Program-made: the position numbers and the translations under genes
Part shown: one piece after another, positions 32,719 to 46,009 of the stretch
Position numbering within the stretch: the first letter of the stretch is position 1
How the letters are laid out: every line of letters starts with the position of its first letter
Source of the DNA: Begonia masoniana
Taxonomy: Eukaryota; Streptophyta; Magnoliopsida; Cucurbitales; Begoniaceae
Reading direction: 5' to 3'
Assembly (NCBI GenBank): GCA_022432975.1
Contig: CM039508.1
Location: 43,340,646-43,404,645 of the forward strand
Length of the DNA stretch: 64,000 nt
The notes under the pieces: generated by a model
The model's input: only the letters and a program-made list of their open reading frames with translations
Database searches by the model: none
Told to the model about the DNA's origin: nothing

Positions 32719-32873
32719 AAGAGAAAATGGGATACCCCAAGAGGCATTTGCCTCTTCCTAATGGCCAAAGATGGTTTATATTAAAAATAAAATTAAAGAG
32801 ATTTTTTTTAATCTAAACCATCTTTGGCCATTAGGAAGAGGCAAATGCCTCTTGGGGTATCCCATTTTCTCTT
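32719..32873. repeat. Perfect 60-bp foldback hairpin
   Basis: 32719-32778 is the exact reverse complement of 32814-32873, with a 35-bp AT loop whose edges also partly pair. Each arm contains a near-palindrome AAGAGGCATTTGCCTCTT. Either a small foldback MITE or a source of a perfectly paired small RNA precursor; neither is shown. Confidence 0.85.
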
Positions 32874-34310
32874 TGGGCTTCAGCCAATAGAACAGCATAG
32901 GGTGAGAGAGGGCGAAAGGCATAGAGAAAATGCCAGAAGAAAGAGCAAGTCAGCCGTGGAGCAACGTTCTAACGCCATTGTTGCATATCAAACACCCTCG
33001 AGAGGCTAAGGTATAACAATTTGCGAGATTCATGAGGCAAACCAATTTCGATTCGAAATTTTTTGTAAATTTGCATTTAAGTTGGATTTATCAATTTAAT
33101 GGGTAAATCTTGTTTGTTTTTCTCTTTAATTAGTCACTCACACCTTATAAATTCGTAGATGTGATGTTGGGGTGTTCGTATTATTGATTTGTAGATAAAA
33201 GTCCTTTTTCGTGAAGAAGGTGATGTTGTTGGTTTTAACAACATACGTGCACATATCATCTCCAGTAATATAGTGTAAAGTATTAAACCCACGAGAAATA
33301 TATACAAATAAATTTCTAATTACTAGTATAATTTCACCTCAATTTTATTTAAATAACGAAATTTTTATTCATGTAATGTAAATAACTTACAAAATAAAAA
33401 TATAAAAAAAAGTGATGAACATTTTATGAAATAAAACCTAGGAATACAATTATCACTCTACATTTTCCATAGTTTAATTATCTACCTTTTTTAGTTAATC
33501 TAATCGCATGAATTTGTTAATCGAGAAAGCTCACTTATGATGATCAACTAGAAATATTGTTATGATTCATTTCACTATATTCTTATGAGAATTAAAACAA
33601 CTATGATTCATTAAGTTCAGGTTCTCTACGCGATTACATATGTTATGCATACATATTTCTATCTTACATAAATTTACAATTTTCACACAATGATCATATC
33701 ATATCATGCATGTATCCAAACATACAAATCATTTCTCAAATTCTTTGCATGTAATAAATTTAAATTAACTAATGACCACTTAATTAGATTACAATGATTT
33801 CTAGTCATACCAAACAACCTCAACACAAATCAATAAAACTGAAAAAGTTAGAAATCTAATCAAAGTACATGTCGAATTCAAATTGTAATTTTAGAAAATG
33901 GAATTAGTTCATGATGGATTGAATAAAAACAACATAAATATATTGAATAATGAAAACAACAATGAAAAATAAAAAGAAAGAATAGAGAGATAAAACTAGG
34001 TTACACTCTTTATCTCGATAATCCATCACACATTGTTTTGATCTTCACAAGTATAGTAAGGAACGTGTTGCGTGTCGAAAGACTAAAAATAATTCTTACT
34101 AAAAATATATGAATTTGTAGATTGGTAAGCAAGATCAAATTCACAGGAAATAGTAAATAGATTTATTTCTATAAAAATTATATCACAAGAAGATTGAGGA
34201 TTTTGAGTTATACAAATTAAAAATAAGCAATAAATAATTATAATATTTTAAAATTAATTGATTATAGTTACTGACACATTCTAATAACATAATCTCTCAT
34301 TAGTTGTAAC
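32874..34310. other. Intergenic/old repeat, AT-rich
   Basis: No convincing gene. 32874-33008 is open and ends at a possible donor (CTAAG/GTATAAC) but has no recognisable product. 33980-34310 continues at 43854 after the inserted chromovirus and looks like an older repeat (GTAAGCAAGATCAAATTCAC is common in plant LTRs). Confidence 0.4.
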
Positions 34311-34315
34311 GACCC

Positions 34316-36765
34316 CAGTAGGGTCAAGGCATAATTAATAAACTTCCTTAAACCATGAATATTAATCCTTCTATCTGTACAACTTTATATATGTATATAT
34401 ATATATATATATCCCTTATTATTTCTCCCTTTTATTTTTTAACAGAACTCGGGACAACGCTATAACTGACAAAGCTTGATCCTTTCAAAACTTGCCTTCG
34501 TATTAAATTTTGCGAATTCATCATCAACAGAATCGAACGACTAACCCAGACATTGGTTTTGTAACGTAATTGGGCAATAGAAAATGCCCTCAGAACACTC
34601 GACCTCGTTATTCTTGAGCTGCTCGAAGTCGCAGACATCTGCCGGTTGCTAGACAACCAGCAGCTCAACTCACATCATCCGATGCATAAAACACTCGACC
34701 TCTATCGATCACTAAACGACAAAACATAAAACTCACTTATGCCGATCGCTAAACGACAAGCGCAGGGCTCGCTTCTGCCGGTAGTGAAGATCTACATCAT
34801 CCGGTTAACATGTGCATCTCACGTGACTACTTAACATCGCCAGTAAGAGACATCATCCGGTGAACAACAATCGTTCACCTTCCACCGATGACGTCAGCCG
34901 GATGATATCCTCATCCGTCAGAGACATCTTCCGATGGGCATGTGCAAAACACGTGACTCACTTACCTCATCCGATAAGAGACATCATCCGGTGAACAGCA
35001 AACGTTCACCATCCACCGGTGACGTCAGCCGGATGATTCATTCATCCAGCTTCTATCACACAGCTCCTGCCGATGACGTCAGCCGGATGATACGTTCATC
35101 CAACTTCTATCACACAGCAATGAATCCCGAAAATCTTTAAACAACTCATACCGATAGAAATGTAACCCGACCTTCACAGATCTCATACTTCGTAGACATA
35201 AACATAGGCAGCATAAATCATGGACTCATCTAGATTACATGTAGCGGAAGACTTATAAGAAACAAGTTATTATATTCTCTTTTAATCATCCCCGACTCGG
35301 TAACCAAACCAGACAATCACAAAATCCAGCATTCAAAGAAAGATCTTATCCTACTTAAACATCAGTTTTCTCATAAACCTTACTGACATAATAAGAGCAT
35401 AACCATGGGTCATAATCGCCATCCAGCCACAGAATTGCTCCCTAAACACCTTCCAGCAACCAACTTAAATATCTTCATCAACTTTGAATTCCTTACCTGA
35501 TATCTCGTCACCTACATCATAAGGTTTAAACTATAAGCCTAATGCTTAGTAAGGAATGCAATGCTAACATGTATACGTGAATGCATAGTTGCAAGAAAAT
35601 TATGATCATGTTCGTTTCATGCTCTTTTTTTGTTCTTATTTGTGTTCTTGTTCATCACTTTCATCATATGGATTAAGGGAGGATTTGTGCCGTAAAGGGG
35701 TGATGACAGTGCAAGTGTACATAGTCCCTTTCGGGCCGTATTCATGGTCCTTCTCTTTAGACAGTGACCTAAGCCAAATCGCCCCAACCCTCACTTAATC
35801 CGGTTGCATAAGTTTCATATTCATTCTCATATCTTGTTTATGGGAAAAAACATAGTCATAAATCATTTTCATATGCTTGAGAAGTAAATCATGATGCATG
35901 ACATGAATGTTCTTAATTGAGCAGACTATGGAAAATATCATACTAGACAGTTGACTTCATAGACTCTATCAGAACATCACATGACATAGTTCTCAGACAT
36001 CCGTAAATCATCCGAGTACAAACCATCTTACTAACTTAAAACAAACATCAAACACATAACTAATTTAGTACCCTCAAGATGTAGGGCCCTAATGACCAGA
36101 AATCTTAATACATTCACTTACCTAGATTCCTTAGCAGTGTTGTCTTTACTTGAAATCTTTCCCACCTAAAGCATTTCACATTACAAAGTTAAAATAGGTC
36201 CTAAATGTTCTAAAATCGAGGCTAGAAAACCTTAGCTAAATGTCATCCTAGAATCTAACATAGCCAGATTCAACCTAGAAACTGAATGCAGTCAGTTTTC
36301 CTTAATGTCCAGAATCGAATCGGAAAAATGCCATTACTAAACTCAGATTAAAATGTTCCTATTATTACTCTGCCATTAAAGAATCTGAAGTCCCGAGTTC
36401 TAGCTGAAAATAGAGTTCAAAGTAGTTAACCGGTAACTAAATTGCTTAAGTCTTACCTAAAAGCGTGGATAGTCGGGTGGAAACTGAAGGATCGATCGCC
36501 GACGAGGGAGTCGCTGGCAGGGAGAGAGCTCGGAAGGGTAAGAAGTCGCAGAATGGAAATGTCGGCTACAGTGGGGTTTTAGCGAGGTTTAACGATTTCC
36601 ATTTTCAATTTATATTACATAAATTCCTCCTTAATTACAATCCTGCCACCACACAAATAGAAATCTAATAAGCTTTGGCATTTAATTTAAATTAAAAGAA
36701 CGACAATAAAGGTGACAGTTAATTCCGTTAAGAGAGTCACTTGGCCAAAATTGTCGGGTGTTACA
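34316..36765 (-). repeat. 3' LTR of the chromovirus
   Basis: Reads TGTAACACCCGAC...GGGTCGTTACA on the minus strand. Contains three TGACGTCA palindromes (34889, 35020, 35074), each in the context CCGNTGACGTCAGCCGG, amid repeated CATCCGG motifs. Confidence 0.93.
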
Positions 36766-36806
36766 TCCACCCTTCCTTAAACAAAATTTTTGTCCCCGAA
36801 AATTGA

Positions 36807-39800
36807 TCAAACAAAGAGTTCTGGATATTTGTCCAACATGTCTTGTTGTCTCTCCCATGTGGCTTCTTTAACGCCATGATTTGTCCACACGACCTTAACC
36901 AATGGAATTTTTTTATTCCGTAGGGTCTTAACTGCAGATTCCATAATTCGAACAGGTTTCTCTTCATACATTAATGTTGGCTCGATTTCAATATCCACTG
37001 GCTTAACAACTTGCGTAGGATCCCGTATGCATTTCCTTAGCATTGACACATGAAAGACATTATGAACCTTTTCCAATGATAGGGGCAATTGTAATTTATA
37101 AGCTGTACTGCCAATCCTCTCTAAGACAGGGAATGGTCCAATGAATCGTGGATTGAGCTTTCCCTTCTTACCAAATCTCAGTACTCCCTTGAATGGTGAA
37201 ACTTTTAAAAAAACTTCATCTCCAACAGTAAACTCAAGATCCCTCCTCCTTTGGTCTGCGTAACTCTTCTGTCGATTTTGTGCAGTTATCATTCTTTTCC
37301 TAATAATGGCAATCTTGTCTGATATTTGCTGCAAGATTTCAGGGCCTAGGAGTTTTGCTTCGCCAACCTCATCCTAGTACAAAGGTGATCTACACTTTCT
37401 GCCATAAAGTGCTTCATAAGGTGTCATACCAATGGTGGACTGGTAACTATTATTGTAGGAGAATTCCACTAAGGGCAGGTGTCGACTCCAAGATATCTGA
37501 AAGTCTAGCACACACGCTCTTAACATGTCTTCGAGTGTCTGAATTGTTCTCTCTGATTGGCCATCTGTTTGAGGGTGGAATGCAGTGCTGAAGGATAACT
37601 TTGTTCCTAGCGTGCCTTGTAGACTTTGCCAAAACCTCGAGGTGAATCTAGGATCACGATCGGAGACAATGGATAGTGGTATCCCATGCAATTTAATAAT
37701 TTCTTGAATGTACAGGTTAGCAAGCTGGTCCATTGTAAAAGTCATTCTTATCGGTATAAAGTGAGCTGATTTCGTCATTCTGTCAACTACAATCCAAATG
37801 CTATCATGACCTTTGGTTGTCTTTGGTAATCCAACAACGAAGTCCATGGCTATTTTTTCTCACTTCCATTCAGGGATTGGTAAAGGTTGAAGGGTACCTC
37901 CTGGGCGTTGGTGTTCTGCTTTAACTTGTTGACATATCAAACATGACTCTACAAATTTGGCCACATCCCTCTTCAGGTTTGGCCACCAGTAGTGTAACTT
38001 CAAGTCCCGATACATCTTGGTGCTACCAGGATGTACAGAAAAGGAAGATGAGTGTGCCTTAGCCAAGATCAACTCACGCAACTCCTTATCACTTGGAATG
38101 TACCATCGATTCCTAAATTTCATAATACCATCATTAGAGAGGCTAAACTCTGAGGAGACGTCTTTTAACTTACTCATCATACTATTATTCTCCTTTGAAT
38201 CCTTTTGTTGCGCCTCTTTGATCTTATCCAAAATAGTTGGTTGAATGGTTAGAGTAGCAAGTAGATTCGACAACTCAGGAACTATCTCCAATTCGAACTT
38301 TTGAACTTCCTTCCTCAAAGGTACAGACATGGTTGATACCGCGGGCTGCATTGTTTTGACATTCTGCTTAGTGCGTCAGCCACTGCATTGGCCTTACCCG
38401 GGTGGTATTTAATTTCAAAGTCATAATCCTTTACAAACTCCAACCAACGTCTCTGCCTCATGTTTAATTCCTTTTGGGTGAAGAGGTACTTCAGGCTCTT
38501 ATGGTCAGAAAACACCTCACACTGCTGACCATATAAATAGTGTCTCCAAATTTTTAGTGCAAAAACAACAGCAGCTAATTCCAAATCGTAGGTGGGGTAA
38601 TTCTGCTCATAACCTTTCAGTTGTCTAGAAGCATATGCCACAACTTTTCCTTCTTGCATTAAGACACACCCCAATCCAATTTTGGATGCATCACAATAGA
38701 CACTGAACCTTCCTCCTTCGGTTGGGAGTGTCAAAAGAGGGACCGTTGTCAACTTCAGCTTAAGTGTCTGGAAGCCATCTTCACAAGCTTCAGTCCAAGA
38801 GTACTTGGTGTCCTTCTTTGTTAAATTTGTTAGAGGTTTAGCTATCAAGGAAAATCCCTTAATAAACTTCCTATAATAACCTGCCAGACCAAGGAAACTA
38901 CGGACTTCACTGGCATTCCTTGGCTGTGGCCAATCCTTAACTGCCTGAATTTTGGTTGGATCTACTGATATACCTTCAGCAGAGATGACATGGCCTAAGA
39001 AGTTGACCTTATCCAACCAGAACTCACACTTAGACAACTTAACATAGAGTTGCTGCTGTTTTAATGTTGTCAAAACTACTCTTAAGTGTTCCTCGTGGTC
39101 AGCTTTATTCCGTGAGTAAATTGAGATATCATCTATGAACACAATTACAAACTTATCCAAGTAATCACGAAACACTCGATTCATCAGGTCCATAAAGGCT
39201 GCAGGTGCATTGGTTAACCCAAACGACATTACAAGGAATTCATAATGTCCATAACGGGTCCTGAAGGCTGTCTTAGGTATATCACTCTCCTTAACCTTCA
39301 ATTGGTAATAGCCCGAACGTAAGTCAATCTTTGAAAATACTTTAGCTCCTTGTAATTGGTCAAACAGGTCATCAATCCAGGGCAAGGGGTACTTGTTCTT
39401 AATTGTCAACTTATTCAGTTCTCTGTAATCTATGCACATTCTAAGAGAACCGTCTTTCTTCTTAACAAATAAAATAGGTGCACCCCAGGGAGAACTACTA
39501 GAGCGTATAAACCCTTTGTCTACTAATTCCTGCAGTTGAACTTTTAATTGCTTCAGCTCAACAGGTGTCATGCAATAAGGGTTCTTAGATATAGGTAATG
39601 CCTCGGGATATGTATCGATTACAAATTTAACTTCTCTATCAGGTGGTAATCCGGGCAAGTCATTCATAAATACTTCAGGAAACTCTTTAACTATGGAAAT
39701 ATCTTGAAGTTCTACTTTATTCTTTACTCGATTATCGATTACACTAGCTAGATAACTCTCACAGCCATCTTTCAATAACCGTTGAGTCTCTAGTGAGGAT

Positions 39801-41227
39801 ATAATCGATATTTTACTTATTTTTGTGATAGCTTGGAAGGTATACCGATCTCCATTTGGGGGTCGAAACTCAACTAATCCAGACTTACAACTTATCGTGG
39901 CATAATGTCTGGATAACCAATCCATTCCTAATATAACTTCATATCCCTTCATGTTAATTACAATCAGCTCTACATATAACTTCTTATCTCTTAAGGACAC
40001 AATGTCACCCTTCACTATTTGTTCAGAATGTAAGGATTTCCCTGACGGTAACATGACACTATATGGCCTATCAGCTGGTATGTATCATAACTTATGCTTA
40101 CAGACAAACAGGGCTGCTATAAATGAGTGGGTGGCCCCCGTGTCTATAAGTGTATAAGCAGAAACACCACAGATCATAATTGTACCTGTTATAACCGTAT
40201 GCTGCACAGCATCCTCATCCTCCATCATGGCAAAGACTCTGGGTGCTATTCTAGCTCGATTGGGGTCTGGTGGCATGGGGCGGTCTCTGACTACATGTTC
40301 GACCTTGTCACATCTATAGCAACGGCTAGAGTGTAGCTTGCACTCGTCATGGTGGTTCTTCTGGCAGTTGGAGCATAGAGGGGCTAATGATCGTTTTTCC
40401 TTCCCTTGGTCATCATTTGGATTGAAGGGTGTCTTTATACCTTGCTGTTGTTGTTGTGGTCCCCCGTTCTGTTGCGGTTGCCATCCTTTGTTCTGACGTG
40501 GTGGCGGCTGAGCCTCCTTAGTGAACTTCCTTGGCTGTTCACACTGCACATATGTCGTTATCTCAGCCTCTTCCAGCTCCAAGGCCTTAGCTGTCACTTC
40601 ACCATATGGTATATCATGTATTCCAGCAGTCTTTACTCTCATATACAAACTCGGCTTCAGTCCTTGAACAAATTGGTGAATCTTGTCCTCATCATCCTCA
40701 ACTAATCGGGGAGCAAACCGTGATAAAGCCTCAAATTTGCATATGTAATCTGCCACAGAGCCAGTTTGTCGCAAATTCATAAACTCCTTCTTCTTGCTGT
40801 TTCGAACGGTCCTATTGAAATACTTGTCAAAGAAAGCAGTCTTAAACCTTCCCCAGGTCATAGGTCCTGCATTAATGGTACTCTGGATTGAGTCCCACCA
40901 ATGCCTTGCACTCAGTTCCAATTGAAAGACAGCGTATGTGACCTTATCTCCTTCCTCAACCTTTGCATATGTGAACATGTCCTCCATTTTTCGAATCCAT
41001 TCCTCAGCATAAACAGGATCCGAAACTTGTCCATTAAATACCGGGGGTCGAAGCCGGTGGAAACGCTCACCCCCATGATCATGAGTTGCATTAGTACTGG
41101 AGTTCCCTTGTTCCTCTCTAGTGGCCACAAGCTGTTCTATTTGTTGTGATTGGCGAATAACTAATTCTGTCAGCTGAGCAATGGTGTTACTATCCACGTT
41201 GTCTTCTCTCTGTTGACCTCTTACCAT
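36807..41227 (-). pseudogene. Chromovirus gag-pol, three stops and one frameshift
   Basis: Read from 41227: gag capsid region (ARHWWDSIQST), CCHC-like knuckle (CYRCDKVEHVVRDRP, degenerate), protease (LIDTGATHSF), reverse transcriptase ([13 protein letters not shown]), RNase H ([13 protein letters not shown]), integrase zinc finger (HPGSTKMYRDLKLHYWW..CLICQQ) and core ([19 protein letters not shown]), then integrase C-terminus with chromodomain. Breaks: a stop at ~40087-40085 in protease, a frameshift near 38345 after RNase H, a stop at 37862-37860 before the integrase core, and a stop at ~37376-37374. The last two replace Trp codons found in related elements. Confidence 0.9.
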
Positions 41228-41373
41228 TTTGAGATTCCTAAGCAAATAATCACAACATATCTTAACTTAAAGACATTACTAAAATCATAAACACTTACAG
41301 TTGTTGGAGTGTACTCAGGTGGCAATCTGTGCTGGGAGGCAGTCTGCAGAATCGATTTTAGAATCCGGTTTTT

Positions 41374-41385
41374 GCTTTGATACCA
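41374..41385 (-). other. Primer-binding site, initiator Met-tRNA type
   Basis: TGGTATCAAAGC on the minus strand, four bases inside the 5' LTR; one mismatch from the usual TGGTATCAGAGC. Confidence 0.8.
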
Positions 41386-41389
41386 TAAT

Positions 41390-43848
41390 TGTAACGACCC
41401 CAGTAGGGTCAAGGCATAATTAATAAACTTCCTTAAACCCTGAATATTAATTCTTCTATCTGTACAACTTTATATATATATATATATATATATCCCTTAT
41501 TATTTCTCCCTTTTATTTTTTAACAGAACTCGGGACAATGCTATAACTGACAAAGCTTGATCCTTTCAAAACTTGCATTCGTCTTAAATTTTGCGAATTC
41601 ATCATCAACAGAATCGAACGACTAACCCAGACATTGGTTTTGTAACGTAATCGGGCAATAAAAAATGCCCTCAGAACACTCGACCTCATTATTCTTGAGC
41701 TGCTCGAAGTCGCAGGCATCTGCCGGTTGCTAGACAACCAGCAGCTCAACTCACATCATCCGACGCATAAAACACTCGACCTCTATCGATCACTAAACGA
41801 CAAAACATAAAACTCACTTATGCCGATCGCTAAACGACAAGCGCAGGGCTCGCTTCTGCCGGTAGTGAATATCTACATCATCCGGTTAACAAGTGCATCT
41901 CACGTGACTACTTAACATCGCCAGTAAGAGACATCATCCGGTGAACAACAATCGTTCACCTTCCACCGATGGCGTCAGCCGGATGATGTCCTCATCCGTC
42001 AGAGACATCTTCCGATGGGCATGTGCAAAACACGTGATTCACTTACCTCATCCGATAAGAGACATCATCCGGTGAACAACAAACGTTTACCATCCACCGG
42101 TGACGTCAGCCGGATGATTCATTCATCCAGCTTCTATCACACAGCTCCTGCCGATGACGTCAGCCGGATGATACGTTCATCCAACTTTTATCACACAGCA
42201 ATGAATCCCGAAAATCTTTAAACAACTCATACCGACAGAAATGTAAACTGACCTTCAAAGATCTCATACTTCGTAGATATAAACATAGGCAGACATAAAT
42301 CATGGACTCATCTAGATTACATGTAGCGGAAGACTTATAAGAAACAAGTTATTCTATTCTCTTTTAATCATCCCCGACTCGGTATCCAAACCAGACAATC
42401 ACAAAATCCAGCATTCAAAGAAAGATCTCATCCTACTTAAACATCAGTTTTCTCATAAACCTTACTGACATAATAAGAGCATAACCACGGGTCATAATCG
42501 CCATCCAGCCACAGAATTGCTCCCTGAACACCTTCCAACAACCAACTTAAACATCTTCATCAACTTTGAATTCCTCACCTGATATCTCGTCACCTACATC
42601 ATAAGGTTTAAACTATAAGCCTAATGCTTAGTAAGGAATGCAATGCTAACATGTATACGTGAATGCATAGTTGCAAGAAAATCATGATCATGTTCGTTTC
42701 ATGCTCTTTTCTTGTTCTTATTTGTGTTCTTGTTCATCACTTTCATCATATGGATTAAGGGAGGATTTGTGCCGTAAAGGGGGGATGACAGTGCAAGTGT
42801 ACATAGTCCCTTTCGGGCCGTATTCATGGTCCTTCTCTTTGGACAGTGACATACGCCAAACCGCCTCCAACCCTCACTTAATCCGGTTGCATAAGTTTCA
42901 TATTCATTCTCATATCTTGTTCATGGGAAAAAACATACTCATAAATCATTTTCATATGCTTGAGAAGTAAATCATGATGCATGACATGAATGGTCTTAAT
43001 TGAGCAGACTATGGAAAATATCATACTAGACAGTTGACTTCATAGACTCTATCAGAACATCATATGACATAGTTCTCAGACATCCGTAAATCATCCGAGT
43101 ACAAACCATCTTATTAACTTAAAACAAACATCAAACACATAACTAATTTAGTACCCTCAAGATGTAGGGCCCTAATGGCCGGAAATCTTAATACATTCAC
43201 TTACCTGGATTCCTTAGTAGTGTTGTCTTTACTTGAAATCTTTCCCACCTAAAGCATTTCACATTACAAAGTTAAAACAGGTCCTAAATGTTCTAAAATC
43301 GAGGCTAGAAAACCTTAGCTAAATGTCATCCTAGAATCTAACATAGCCGGATTCAACCTAGAAACTGAATGCAGTCGGTTTTCCTTAATGTCCAGAATCG
43401 AATCGGAAAAATGCTATTACTAAACTCAGATTAAAATGTTCCTATTATTACTCTGCCATTAAAGAATCTGAAATCCCGAGTTCTAGCTGAAAACAGAGTT
43501 CAAAGTAGTTAACCGGTAACTACATTGCTTAAGTCTTACCTAAAAGCGTGGATAGTCGGGTGGAAACTGAAGGATCGATCGCCGACGAGGGAGTCGCTGG
43601 CAGGGAGAGAGCTCGGAAGGGTAAGAAGTCGCAGAATGGAAATGTCGGCTACAGTGGGGTTTTAGCGAGGTTTAACGATTTCCATTTTCAATTTATATTA
43701 CATAAATTCCTCCTTAATTACAATCCTGCCACCACACAAATAGAAATCTAATAAGCTTTGGTATTTAATTTAAATTAAAAGAACGACAATAAAGGTGACA
43801 GTTAATTCCGTTAAGAGAGTCACCTGACCAAAATTGTCGGGTGTTACA
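41390..43848 (-). repeat. 5' LTR of the chromovirus
   Basis: Pair of 34316-36765. Of the three TGACGTCA sites, 42101 and 42155 persist and the third is mutated to TGGCGTCA near 41969. Borders the primer-binding site on the inner side. Confidence 0.93.
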
Positions 43849-43853
43849 TTAGT

Positions 43854-44417
43854 TTCTCGATAACCAAGAGATGTTTTTTGGATTAACTCTCTTAATAATA
43901 AACAACCTTAAAGAGACGCTCTTAGGATTTAATTTATCAAAAACATTAAGAATTAGAGATACCCAATTATAGTCAACCATCTCAACAAGCATAGATAATT
44001 TAGACTAGATCAATATAAAAATGAATAATGATAAGAGTAGATCTCACAATTTATTGATGAATCAAAACTTTAATTAATTCATTGACTAGAAATTAAGAGT
44101 TTAGCAATCCTTAAAAGAGTAGAGAAAACCCTAGGGAGAAGAATAGAGAATGGAGAGAGAAAGGTCGAGAAGAGAAGAAGAGATAAAGGGAGAGAGGAGA
44201 GAGGAGAGAGTGAGAAAAATCTCTCTCTTAGAATTTTCATAATTAAAATCTTCTTCTGAATCTTCTCAAAATCTCAGATCTCCTTCTGAAAAGAAGATCT
44301 TACCTTTGTTGAAAATATTTAAATCATAGTCTTTTCTCTTTCCTAATTCAAATATCCTAGCAAATTCGTAGGTTTAATCGCTAGTTAATATCTCCACAAC
44401 AACATTCAAAAGATTGT
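43854..44417. repeat. Older repeat split by the chromovirus insertion
   Basis: Continues 33980-34310. Purine-rich (44090-44220) and CT-rich tracts. Probably a decayed LTR; family not identified. No gene. Confidence 0.3.
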
Positions 44418-46009
44418 TGTAACAGTCGGCATTTTAGTCATGTAAATATTCCTTGAATTATTAAACAAGAATTATTTGCCATTAATAAAATGCGTATTTT
44501 ATTTGAGTTGTTGTGATGCTTTACGGAAAAAGCGGGTTTCAGAGAAAAACCAAATCGAAGAACTAAATAGTAATTTAGTTAGAAACCAATAAGGGGCAAA
44601 TTAGGAAGCCAATTAAGGTTGTTGGGAGGAAGCCAATGGATGATTGACACTTGGCAAGCTTATGGAAGAAGCCATGCCTTCTTTCTTCCTCTTCCTCTCT
44701 TCTCTTCACTCCTACGTGAATCACTTCTCTTTTTTCTCTCTTCCAGACGACTGAGACAAATTCCAAAACCCCATTTTCTCTTGTTTCCCCCTGTTTTCTC
44801 CTGTAAAGGTATTTTTTTTTCATTAGTTAACAAGTTTAGGTTAGTTACTCTTTAGTTTTAATGAAGTTTAAGGTTAACGGACCGATTATACACAATATAG
44901 GTTCGTGAATCGTTGAGGTCATATATACGTGCTGCAACTCACAGACAACAGGTAAGTTCATACGCGTAGGTTTGGCCCTTAAGGCCCTACATCATGGAGA
45001 TACTAGGTTAAAAATGTCGTCGGGTTATCGTTGGATAGTTAGGTCGATGATTCAGCCATAAGTTTAGTGCCATCCTCAAGGCATGGTTTAGATATCCTAT
45101 TATTCATGTGTGTTTTGAACTGTTTTCCAGTATGTTAAGTCTATGCACAATGAATGTTCATGCATACACGTTTTTTTCGAAAGTCATGCAAATGTTTTAT
45201 GCACGAGGTTTGAAGTTAAGAAAGATAAAACCTGTAATGTAATGTACGGTTAAGTGTGGGACGAGGACTGACATCCTGTTCTGTATTCCTGTAATGTATC
45301 TCTGTAATGTGCCTGAAAGTGAACCTCTGTTATGTGCCTGATAGTGCACTCGCCAGTTCCTCTATAAGCCCCATTTATACCTCTCTGTTAGTGAAATGTA
45401 AGGTAATGTTCATGTATTTGAAATGTTCATGCATAGCATATGCATCACTGTATTGTATGTTCTTACTGAGCTTCAGGCTCATAGTTGAACTCCTTGATGT
45501 AGGTACGGACCCCGTGGATGAGGATTTTGAGTCTCAGGCCGACGAATAGGTGGTTGGTGGCACGAGCTTGCAGGGGTTGGTTGTGGCAGCTAGACATATT
45601 TTGATCCTGTGGGGGTAGTTTGGAAGTGTATGTCAAGTTTTGTATAGTTCTTGAGAATTCTGGATAATGTATAGGTATTGTGTTGATTTTTTGAAAACTC
45701 TGTGCTATAGTTGCATCCTGAAATGTATTGAAATCGTTTGGGATTTCCTTTAAGTTATGCATGGATTGTCTTAGGTTTTAGAGCTATCCATGCAGTTAGA
45801 TTTTGAACTTCTGTTATGTTCTCTAATATGTCTAAGAATATGTTTTGGATCGGGTGTTGGGGGTTGGAGATAAAAGTGTTTTATGTCCTCCAATTATGTC
45901 AACCGTTTCAGACAGAGAGATAGCCGATCGATCGCCTGGGGTAACCGATCGATCGACGGAGTATATGTTTATGTCTTTCAAGTTTTCAAGTCTCCCGATT
46001 AAACAATCG

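Larger units (their letters stand above)
34316..43848 (-). mobile_element. Full-length Ty3/gypsy chromovirus (Tekay-type), minus
   Basis: 9,533 bp flanked by TTAGT target duplications (34311-34315, 43849-43853). LTRs are 34316-36765 (3') and 41390-43848 (5'), 2,450 and 2,459 bp, differing by roughly 2-3 per 100 bp in the parts compared by eye and by a TA-repeat length. Primer site TGGTATCAAAGC (minus strand, 41385-41374) fits initiator Met-tRNA; a purine tract AAGGAAGGGTGGA lies at 36778-36766. Gag-pol order and a C-terminal chromodomain-like tail (ATWERQQDMLDKYPELF) fit the Tekay/Del lineage. Inactive: see the gag-pol entry. Confidence 0.94.

Noticed and set aside
44575..44855. Short ORFs in the 44418 LTR start
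   Set aside because: Lie in LTR leader sequence repeated at 58858 and 59776, with different translations in each copy.
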